Origin: a virus
Length of the DNA stretch: 29,723 bases
Virus record (IMG/VR): IMGVR_UViG_3300024346_000360
Span: 1-29,723 of that record
Reading direction: 5' to 3' (one strand)
The position numbers and the translations under genes were made by a program. The notes below the pieces were generated by a model. That model was given only the letters and a program-made list of their open reading frames with translations, searched no databases and was not told the origin of the DNA. Below are positions 6,518-15,100 of this stretch, piece by piece (within the stretch, counting starts at the first letter, position 1; every line of letters begins with the position of its first letter).

Positions 6518-6631
6518 ATGAGTAGTGGCAATACGAGTAGCCAAAGAGTAGCTAAGGCTTTGGAATTAAATGCGAAAGAAGATAAGCAGCCTGAGCCATT
6601 ACTTATATTTATTGTTGTATGTCTTTTTTAA
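6518..6631 (+). CDS. Very small hypothetical ORF, 37 aa (cassette-like)
   Basis: ATG at 6518, 9 bases after the end of the structured element, opens 37 codons to TAA at 6629. The peptide is MSSGNTSSQRVAKALELNAK, then EDKQPEPLLIFIVVCLF: a polar, basic-to-acidic N-terminus followed by a short hydrophobic C-terminus (LLIFIVVCLF, about 28-37). This could be a tail-anchor-like segment, although ten residues are too few to cross a membrane alone. The stop codon is followed directly by repeat F. No family recognised. Confidence 0.4.
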   Translation: MSSGNTSSQRVAKALELNAKEDKQPEPLLIFIVVCLF

Positions 6632-6633
6632 TT

Positions 6634-6684
6634 GCATACAATGTCCGTGTATGTTGCGTTTTAATGCAATTATACACAATGTTA
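6634..6684 (+). repeat. Cassette repeat F (short palindrome)
   Basis: The left arm ACAATGTCCGTGTATGTTGC (6638-6657) pairs imperfectly with GCAATTATACACAATGTTA (6666-6684) around GTTTTAAT. An extra GCATACA / TGTATGT pairing begins at 6634. It follows the stop codon of the 37-aa ORF and ends about 18 bases before the SF2 helicase start. It shares the TTTTAATTG[CT] border and the CGTTTTAATGC loop with other members. Confidence 0.5.
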
Positions 6685-6702
6685 AAATTAAAATTAAATT
6701 AA

Positions 6703-7941
6703 ATGATTGAATTTAGAAACTACCAAAAAAGAATAATAACTAATGGAGTCAAATGTTTATTTGATTACGGTTTTGTATACTTATCTATGGAAGTAAGAAC
6801 CGGGAAGACACTTACTTCATTAGGTATTTTAAATGAAATTATGAGTGTGAACAAGGTGTTGTTTATCACAAAGAAGAAGGCAATAAGCAGTATTGAATCT
6901 GATTATAAACTACTGAGTCCAGACTATGAAATATTAGTTATAAATTATGAATCATTACATAAGATTGATATAAAAGGTTGGGATGCAATTGTGTGTGATG
7001 AAGCACATGGCATGGGAGCATTTCCTAAGCCAAGCAAAAGAGCCAAGCAGGTTAAAGAGATTATGATTAAGAACAACCCTTATGTTGTATTGTTGTCAGG
7101 AACTCCCACTCCTGAATCCTTTAGTCAAATGTATCATCAAGTATATTCTATTCCCAACAACCCTTTTAGAAGTTACATAAACTTTTACAAGTTCGCTAAA
7201 GACTATGTTGTTCCAAAGACAAAACGCATCGGATCATTTATGGTTAATGATTATTCTGGGGGTAAGCAATCTATATTAGATAAGATGAATAAGCATATGA
7301 TTTCATATACTCAAAAAGAGGCAGGATTTGAATCATCTATTAAAGAGAATATACTTAGAGTAGATGCTCCTAAATCTATTTACAGCCTCTGTAACAAACT
7401 AACAAAGTATTTAGTTGTTGAGGGAAAGGAAGATGTTATATTGGCTGACACAAGCGTTAAATTGATGCAGAAATTACATCAAATGTATAGTGGTACTGTT
7501 AAATTTGAAAGCGGGAACTCAATGGTCCTTGATACATTCAAAGCTCAATACATATATGATAACTTTTGTTCTAATAAAATAGGTATCTTTTATAAGTTTA
7601 AAGAAGAGCTTAATGCAATAAAACAAGTTTATGGTGAACATGTGTGTACTGATTTAGAAACATTCAACGCCACAGATAAATCTATTGCATTACAGATTGT
7701 TAGTGGGCGAGAAGGTATAAGTTTAAGAGAAGCTAAGTATCTAGTGTATTACAATATAGATTTTAGTGCCACAAGCTATTGGCAGAGTCGTGACCGAATG
7801 ACCACTAAAGATAGACCAGAGAATGAAATATTTTGGATATTCACATCTAAAGGTATTGAAGATAAAATATACAAGGCAGTAAGTAAAAAGAAAGACTACA
7901 CCTTGAAACACTTTAAAAGAGATTTATTAACTTTAAATTAA
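6703..7941 (+). CDS. SF2 DEAH-box helicase (SNF2/UvsW-like)
   Basis: A 412-aa superfamily 2 helicase or translocase. Visible motifs are FRNYQKRII (Q-motif-like, residues 4-12), Walker A EVRTGKT (30-36), DEAH (99-102), LLSGTPTPES (130-139, motif III), SGREGISL (motif V, near 335) and YWQSRDRMTTKDR (motif VI with arginine fingers, near 357). The length is at the short end for the family, with no extra accessory domain. ATP-driven remodelling of branched DNA during replication or recombination is the expected role. Downstream genes follow within a few bases (31-aa ORF, VRR-NUC), so it leads a helicase-nuclease operon, a common phage pairing. Confidence 0.85.
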   Translation: MIEFRNYQKRIITNGVKCLFDYGFVYLSMEVRTGKTLTSLGILNEIMSVNKVLFITKKKAISSIESDYKLLSPDYEILVINYESLHKIDIKGWDAIVCDEAHGMGAFPKPSKRAKQVKEIMIKNNPYVVLLSGTPTPESFSQMYHQVYSIPNNPFRSYINFYKFAKDYVVPKTKRIGSFMVNDYSGGKQSILDKMNKHMISYTQKEAGFESSIKENILRVDAPKSIYSLCNKLTKYLVVEGKEDVILADTSVKLMQKLHQMYSGTVKFESGNSMVLDTFKAQYIYDNFCSNKIGIFYKFKEELNAIKQVYGEHVCTDLETFNATDKSIALQIVSGREGISLREAKYLVYYNIDFSATSYWQSRDRMTTKDRPENEIFWIFTSKGIEDKIYKAVSKKKDYTLKHFKRDLLTLN

Positions 7942-7947
7942 ATAAAA

Positions 7948-8043
7948 ATGGTAGAAGCAATTGGCTGGCTAACTATAGCCTTAGTAGTAATGATTATTGG
8001 AAAAGCAATAGGCAAAAAGATATGGCCTGAAGATTGGGAATAA
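7948..8043 (+). CDS. Small single-pass membrane peptide, 31 aa
   Basis: ATG at 7948, 6 bases after the helicase stop, opens 31 codons. The peptide has a hydrophobic span from about residue 4 to 20 (AIGWLTIALVVMIIGKAIG), followed by KKIWPEDWE with two tryptophans. This is an N-out/C-in single-pass layout by the positive-inside rule, since KK follows the span. Its TAA overlaps the ATG of the next gene as TAATG, so translation of the two is probably coupled. That makes a real gene likely despite its size. Function unknown. Confidence 0.55.
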   Translation: MVEAIGWLTIALVVMIIGKAIGKKIWPEDWE

Positions 8044-8285
8044 TGACAGAACAACAGATACAAAAGAAAAGGATTGATCAGCTAGAAGCTGAGGGATATT
8101 ACGTTATCAAACTCATTAAAACCAATAAGAATGGTATACCTGATTTGATAGCTATACCTCCTAATTGTGATGTGTTGTTTTCGGAAGTAAAAAAGCCAGG
8201 GGGCAGGGTGTCTGCCCTACAAGAATATAGATTAAAAGAATTAAAAAAACATGGATGTAAAACAGAAGTATACAAAGGTGGATGA
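8043..8285 (+). CDS. VRR-NUC domain nuclease, 80 aa
   Basis: I choose the ATG at 8043, overlapping the previous stop as TAATG, rather than the upstream TTG at 8034. The 80-aa protein is a minimal VRR-NUC domain (PD-(D/E)XK fold): GIPDLIAI (D34), VLFSEVKKPGG (E48, K50), then S57 and Q60 in SALQEYRL. These match the family's G.PDl, EvK and S..Q motifs. Stand-alone VRR-NUC proteins in phages act as structure-specific nucleases, plausibly on Holliday-like junctions. Placement right after an SF2 helicase fits a branched-DNA processing pair. Confidence 0.85.
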   Translation: MTEQQIQKKRIDQLEAEGYYVIKLIKTNKNGIPDLIAIPPNCDVLFSEVKKPGGRVSALQEYRLKELKKHGCKTEVYKGG

Positions 8286-8568
8286 ATTTGAATTAGATGA
8301 GTATTTTCTCAAACAAATATATGAGTTTGAGCCAAAGGTTAGAAGAATGATAACTAGTGAGATTGACAAGCTTTATGGCTTACCAAGCACTAATAAACAA
8401 ATCGTAAAAATATCAGGTGTAGTTCATGATGAAAATGCAAAGCCTACATTCTTTAAAATAGAATATTTTAGAGCAAAGACATCTGCATCTATATTAGTAG
8501 ATGTTTATGAAATTGAATTAGACGAATATTTAGATACAATTTCTAATAATGAGATTTATATAAAATGA
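8251..8568 (+). CDS. Hypothetical protein, 105 aa
   Basis: The frame overlaps the end of the VRR-NUC gene. ATG at 8251 gives 105 aa and a 35-base overlap; a GTG at 8278 would give 96 aa and an 8-base overlap, so the true start is uncertain. The product is acidic: YFLKQIYEFEPKVRRMITSE (a helix near 18-37), then a beta-rich part KQIVKISGVVHDENAKPTFF and SASILVDVYEIELDEYLD. I do not recognise it. It ends in an ATGA overlap with the next gene, so it belongs to the same operon. Confidence 0.6.
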   Translation: MDVKQKYTKVDEFELDEYFLKQIYEFEPKVRRMITSEIDKLYGLPSTNKQIVKISGVVHDENAKPTFFKIEYFRAKTSASILVDVYEIELDEYLDTISNNEIYIK

Positions 8569-8858
8569 TAACAGAGCCAATACAATTACTAAAAGAAAGA
8601 CTAAAGGAAATAAAAAAAGTAAAAGACTCAGCTAAAAGAAATAGGCTAGACTCAATAGAATTGGATAAGTTAAACAAGATATATGAAAGATATTATGTTT
8701 CTGTTGAGGCGCTTAGTAGATTTTCTAATGAAAGATTTATAGATAAAGGTGTTTTTTATAAAGGTTATGCGGATTTTTTTCGCGATCAAGAAAGAGAAAT
8801 AAAAGCCTTGAAAGCGAAGCTCAGTAAAATGAATAGAGAGAGGTCAAAAGATACATAA
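8565..8858 (+). CDS. Hypothetical coiled-coil protein, 97 aa
   Basis: It starts at ATGA overlapping the previous stop (8565-8568). The protein is basic and almost entirely helical: residues 6-45 (LLKERLKEIKKVKDSAKR, then DSIELDKLNKIYERYY) and 75-95 (QEREIKALKAKLSKMNRERS) have heptad-like spacing, joined by an aromatic stretch (FSNERFIDKGVFYKGYADFF). I recognise no family. Small coiled-coil proteins of this kind are often accessory or scaffold-like, but nothing in the sequence assigns a role. Confidence 0.6.
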   Translation: MITEPIQLLKERLKEIKKVKDSAKRNRLDSIELDKLNKIYERYYVSVEALSRFSNERFIDKGVFYKGYADFFRDQEREIKALKAKLSKMNRERSKDT

Positions 8859-8883
8859 AATTTTTGTAGCTTTATAACCCACA

Positions 8884-9075
8884 ATGCCTACTAATAATAA
8901 GATAATTCTACCAATACCATTCATTAATGTTACAATGAAAAACATTAATAATCTTACTGACGATATATATGAATGCTTGGCGGACGGAGATTATGAAGAA
9001 TTAAGTATTAAAATTAAAGAAATTAATTATATACTTCGAGATCTTAAAAAAATATCTGAAAACGAATTAAAATGA
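8884..9075 (+). CDS. Hypothetical protein, 63 aa
   Basis: ATG at 8884, 25 bases after the previous stop. The spacer carries TTTTTGTAGCTTTATAAC, which loosely resembles a Bacteroidota -7 box (TAGCTTTA against TAnnTTTG) but lacks the final G. The 63-aa product has a hydrophobic start (KIILPIPFINV), then an acidic helical part (DDIYECLADGDYEELSIKIK). No recognised family. It ends in an ATGA overlap with the next small ORF. Confidence 0.5.
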   Translation: MPTNNKIILPIPFINVTMKNINNLTDDIYECLADGDYEELSIKIKEINYILRDLKKISENELK

Positions 9076-9194
9076 AATCAACTATTGTTAATCAAATTTT
9101 AAAAGAAAAACTAAAGCCAAGACCTGATTTTAAATTAATAAGAAAACTTCAACAGTTGCTTGATAATTCTAATCACCAAACCTTGATGGATTAA
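9072..9194 (+). CDS. Small hypothetical ORF at the convergent junction, 40 aa
   Basis: ATG at 9072 overlaps the previous stop as ATGA and opens 40 codons to TAA at 9192. The product (MKSTIVNQILKEKLKPRPDF, then a helix KLIRKLQQLLDNSNHQTLMD) is basic and helical. Its last 26 bases overlap the end of the giant leftward gene in antisense. The ATGA coupling is the main support. It would be the last gene of the rightward unit. Function unknown. Confidence 0.45.
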   Translation: MKSTIVNQILKEKLKPRPDFKLIRKLQQLLDNSNHQTLMD

Positions 9195-12100
9195 AAGATT
9201 TCTTTTTCTTAGAGCCAAAACTAGAGGAAGGTTTAGTAAAGGTGCTGCTTTTCTTTTTTGGCTTAGATTTTTTAGGTGCATCCACTTTTATAGGTTCAGG
9301 ATTTCTGCTTTTCTTTGCTAACTTTAAAGCCCTTTCTGACATATAATTCATCTCAGACGTACCAATACCCAATTGATTTAATATATAAATCATAGCAACT
9401 GTACCCATTCTTTCTCTAGCGTCTTCGCTTATTTCTGCAGTAGACTTGTTGCCCATATACTCATTTTTCGCTACTCCTGTTCTAGCTAACTGAACCATCT
9501 CGTATGCTTTCATTGCTTTTCCACTAGAAATACCTAAAACACCTAATTGCTCTAAGAAAGTTTTTTGATCTTTTGCAAAAAATTTAAATACATCTCCTTC
9601 ATCTTCTCCATCTTGAAACATTCCCATAACATCATTTACAAAGCCAAGAGAAACATCGTTCAACACAGGTAAAGGAACTATTATATCTGCAATAGCGCCT
9701 CCAACTCTACCAGTTACCTGATATCCTTTTCTTTTCTTTTCTTCTTCTTCATCTTCTATTCCTCCCATCAAAGAAGCTATGGTTGATGCTAAAAAATTAC
9801 TTATAACATAACCAAGGGCTCCGAAGGTAGCTGTTTCAACTCCAAGACCAGCAATAGACCTTAAAGCTGTTGCCTTCTCTCCCTCTAAAGCAGCTGGATT
9901 AAAAAATAAAGTACTAACATCTGCGTAACTTCTATTTTTTTGATTTATCAAAAAGTTAGCAAAAGGAAATAAAGTTTTTCTTACCAATTGACTACTGATA
10001 TCTTGATTTGTAAATAAATCTCCTTGTAAATCAGGATCAGATGTATTCTGCTGTCTATCTACTTTTCTTTGAGCCGTATTCATAGAGTCTTTGTCAAGAG
10101 GCTTAGTCCAATCTATATCTGAATAAGAAACTCCTTTCCTAGCCATGTCTTGTATGTAGTAGGCTAAAAATGATGTTCTAGCTGTCATGACATCTGACTT
10201 AACTAAAAAGATATCTAAATACGCTTTATTTAATTTATCTATCTTATCAAATCCTTTACCAACCAAGGTTCTAGCTTGTTTTTCTATGAGAGAATTTAAG
10301 CTATCTATATCTCCTTGAGACTGAATACCTCTGTTTGCTATTGGCATACCAGAATCATTAATAATTTTGTTTCCTTTTTCTGTAAGCATAACCTTAGCAG
10401 CTTGTGTTGTTGCTATTAAACCTGCGTTTGTAACTGTATTGACGAAAGGAACCATTTGCTTGACTGCTTGTGTTGGTCCACCTAAAGACCTTGCCACACC
10501 TGCTGCAGCAATTCTATTAATCTGTCTTAATGCTTTTTGTTCTGATTCAGTAGTTGACCTGTTTCCTCTTTTTAAATCAATATACTTAGCAATTCTCTTT
10601 TTAATCATGTTCCTACTGTCTCTATTAGGAAATAACTTATTAAAGCTAGGCGAATCAAAAGCACCTTGAACCTGTCTTATACCTTCTGCTGTATTAATGT
10701 CTATTAAGGCGGCTTTTAATTTATTAATATTATTAGTTTCAAAACTAAGGTTCAACACTCTCCCTGGAGGAAGCTTCCCTGTTCTATTGGCTTCAAATAA
10801 AACCGATGACTTTTTATCGTATGGGTTTGTTCTTGAGGGAATAGTAAATAGTGGCTTTTCTAAATCAACATCATCACTTGCTTTTTCGCTATAATCAGCA
10901 TCTATTACCGTATATCCTCTAGGTGTATAGTTAATATCCTGACCAAGTTTTGAATTATAAATAGATGTTTGAGTATCAGAAATAGCATCATAATATTTAG
11001 CCCACTCTTCAGTAAAATACTTTACTCCTTCTAAATTTACAGGATCAGCTTTAGATTCAACTTCAGATATATTTGAAGAATTTTTTACAATTTTGTCGTA
11101 AGCTTCTTTATAAATTTTACCTAAATCTTTTTCTATTTTTTTATCGCTATTTAATAATGTTTTGTATGATTCTTTTAAAAGAGATTTTGTATTTTCAAAT
11201 TGTTGTTCTTCTGAAAAATCTGAATCAACCTCAACTCTTCTTAACTCAGCAATTGTTTGTCTTTCAACTGAATTATATGTATCTAAATACTTTCCTTTCT
11301 TTGTTTTTTTATCTTTAAATTTATCGGCATATTTTTTGACAAATACTTCAACTTTTTTAGTTCCATCGCTTGCTCCGTTTATTATAGACGTTAAACCCAT
11401 TTCGTCCATTACCATTCCAGCTTTTTTCTCACCTTTAAACATTAAATTAAATACAAGATTTAATGTTGTTAAATTTTTGTTTCTTCCTCTGCCAAGATAG
11501 TTAGATGATTCAACAGCTTTTATACCTCTTTTCACCATGGAATCTATATTTTGAGACCCTTTTGCTTTAGCTATTACAGACCTTGCTCCTGATAAGGTGC
11601 CATTTACATTAAAATTAATTAATATGTCTAGCAACTGCATTTTTGTCTTGGTGTTAAGAGAGTCTAAGTCTAGGTTTAGTAGCTTGTTTAAATCTGATTT
11701 ATTAGAAGCAGTTAAATTATTCTTAGCGTCAGCAAATGCTTGAGACAACGCGTTGTTTATTTCTTTTTTTCTTTTTTCTATTTCAATATTGTCAACTTCT
11801 TTTTCTTTTGTCTCGGTATATAGTTTCTGCATTTGCTCCAAAGTCATGTTCGAAGAATCTAAACCAGTTACTTTTTGAAAATACTCTCTAGCTCTATCTA
11901 AGTCTCTTTGCTCTTTTAAATCATTTTCTTTAGATGTGTAAGAATCTGCTTCTTGTATATTAAAAGGGCTAGATTGTTTTAATGAAACCTTACCTCCTTT
12001 TTTAGATACTTTTGTAGGCTTTAATCCATTAAGAATATTATTGGCGGTAATTAAATAAGCATCAATATCCTGAACCATTTTAGGGTTTATATTCAAGAAA

Positions 12101-15100
12101 GCTAATGCAGATAATCTTAAGTCGTTATTTGTTTTTTTGTTTATAGCGTTTTTTATTTTGCCTTGAATATTTATTGCGTTTTTTTCTTTAATAATGTGTT
12201 CGGCATCATTAAATACTTTTTCCATATAGTTTAAAAACTCATCTACAGATTTTTCTGTATAAAAGTTTGTTCTCTCACTTTTATTAAGAACAGCTTGAAG
12301 TTTTTGTGGAGAGATAACTCCTTTTCTCTTATCAGAAAATAACTTTATTACAGCGTTTACTGCTTTACGTTTCTTTTTTAAATCCTGCACAGCTCCTTTA
12401 GCAGCTCTAGCTTCTAATTTAATCTGAGTCTTTAATGCAGAGTACTCATCAACTGTAACTTTAGTTCTTTTCTTTCCTAATATCTTGTTTACACTTGGAG
12501 ACTTTTTCACACTCATACCTTCCTCTGTTGAGGTAGGCTCTGTTACTTGTTCAGTATCTGTCTGCGTAGTCGTGTCGCTAGTTGTATCGGTTTGCGTTTT
12601 ACCTTCTTCGACTTGCGTGTCGGTAGTGACTTGCTGAGTGTCTCCTTCTCGAACTTGTTGCAGTCCCACTTCGGAGTCTCCCCCCTCTTCTTTGCTTCCT
12701 GCATCATCTGGTAACACTTGCTCCTCTGTGCTTGGCTTTTGAATGGCATCTTTTTTATTATTTAATTGGTTAAACACATATTGCTTATAGGTGTATTCGT
12801 TAGGATTGTAGCCCTGACTCCTTAAGCTTTCTAGTGCATCCTGTATGGCTTGTAAAATAGTTTTACCAGCTTTATATGATGCTCTAACAATTTTAAGACT
12901 ATTGTTCGCAGCAAACATAGGTATACCTAATGTTGCATCAAAAGCTCTTCCATTGCTTGAGGTTGCTGATATAGCTTTATCTAAAAAGTCTAATATCTTG
13001 TCCTGCTCTTGAGATTTGAATTCATTTATTAATCTTTCGGCTTCAGTTATAGCTCTTCTTTCTTCATTTGATTTTTTAGATTTAAAAACACCTATTGGTT
13101 TTTTTCTAGATGATTCATCTTTTACCGGGATTAATTTTCCATCATCTCTCATTTGAGACACAGTAAAAGATCCGTCCTTCTTTTTTGTAACTTGAAATAT
13201 ATTCTCGCCAACCTGAACAACATCTCTGTCACTAGATTTAGACGCAGCCTCCTCAACAACCATTTCTTCAAACGCAGCAACATCTTCTTCAGATTGTTTC
13301 TCCATTGCCTCAATTTCAGCTAAAGTCTTTTTGTCGTATTCTTCTTGAGCTTCTTTTTTAGACTTCTTTTTAACTACAGGCTTTACAGTTTCTTTTCCTT
13401 CTACTGTAAGTTTTATTTCTTGAGGCTTCTTCTCTCTTCTTAACGCCTCGTCTTTTAGTATTCTTTCAGCTTTTTCACCAACAAGCCTTCTGTCTAATCC
13501 ACTTTCAACTTCTTTTACTCTAACTACGGCTTTTCCTTTTTTATCTCTACGCCTACCTGTTATTGTATAATCAACACCATCAACAGTAAACACATCTAAA
13601 GGCTTGTCTCCTTTAGTAGTTCCAACAGGAGCAACGTCAACACCCTCTGGCGGCATTAAAGTTATATCTACAGAAGCCAATGTATTATCGCCAATTTCAT
13701 CTTTTCTCCCTAGCTCTATAATCTCATCGTTAGTTTCAAATACGAGTGTGTTTTGGTTTTCCTTATCAACCCTTATCGTACCTTCTTTTCCATTGCTATA
13801 TCCTTTCTTATCAAGGTTATCTAGTAATGTTCCCTCTTTATCAGCTTTTTCAATATCAGACTCTAAGTCACTTAAATCAAAAACTTCTTCTTCTACAATT
13901 TCTTCTTCTCCTATAGGACGTTTATCTGCAACAACTTTTTTAGCTCCAGACCTAGTAATGTCAATTATTGCGTTTTTCAAAAAAGCTATTTTGTCATCTA
14001 TCTCTTGAACTTTATCAGTAAAAACATCAACATCTAAACCATCTCTTTCAGCTTTTAGTTTGTTTATTTCTGAAATCACAGACATAACACCTAAAGATGT
14101 TTCTGCGTTTAATCCTTTAGGTATTTTGTTTATTGTTTCTCTGTAAACTTCAATGTCTGATAATATTCTTTTTACCTGCTCTTCGGTGTAAATTCTTTTA
14201 GTGACCTGACTATTTAAAAGTTTAGTTGTTTTATCTACATCTTTAGATAAATTATACAAAGCATTCATTTTATCTATAGCAGCCACCCCTGGTCTAAATC
14301 TTTTATTGTAATTTGTTTTTATATTAGAAGACATGTTTCCTGCAAAGGGCATAAAGAATCCTGCAGCTGCAGAAAGTATTGTGGTATTAATAAATTCATC
14401 GCCACTAATAGTGTTGGCCATTATTTCCTTCTTAGCAAACTCATTAACATTATCTCCAATAACATATGCTTGACCTACTTGCTGAACATTTTCTTGAACA
14501 ACTTCTTTTCCACTTTCTAAAAGGTATCTTTTGGCTTTTAATCCTGCTTTTGTCCAATAAGCTTTGGCTCCTTTTGCTCCTGCTTTTTCGTATGCTTCCA
14601 ATGCTCCTTTTAAAAGTACATTGTTCGCGTTCTTCCCAAATATTTTATCCATAGCATAAGTCTGCGTGGATAGGGGTGCTGTTAAAACACCTAATACAAG
14701 CCCTTGTGATCCTGCTATAGACTGAATTTCTTCTGCCTGATCAATAGACATTCCGCCATCTAATGCTTGCTTATAAGATTGTTCTGCTAAGTTTGTTGCA
14801 AACAAAGTTCCCTGAGCAACCATAGCAGATGCTGTTGTTGCTTTCATTGGTATTTTAGACATAAAATTAACAACCTTAGCTCCTTTATCAGTTAAAGACA
14901 ACGCACCGCCTATACCAGCTCCCACATTACCAACTCCTTTTGTGAGGGCTATTTGAAACATCATATCTGTTACAATACCTGTACCTTGTATAACCATTCC
15001 TGCTGTGGAAAATGATGTCCCCTTTACTCCTTTGGATAGCACTTCTTTTTGAATATAATTCAATTCACTTGGAGTTAATACATTAGTAACTCTTATTCCT

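Noticed and set aside
5275-6684. CRISPR array
   Set aside because: The repeats are long imperfect palindromes of different lengths separated by ORFs, not short identical direct repeats with uniform spacers.
10367-11500. Rightward open frames inside the giant gene
   Set aside because: They are antisense to a well-supported long gene, hydrophobic by virtue of the complementary codons, and have no recognisable motifs.
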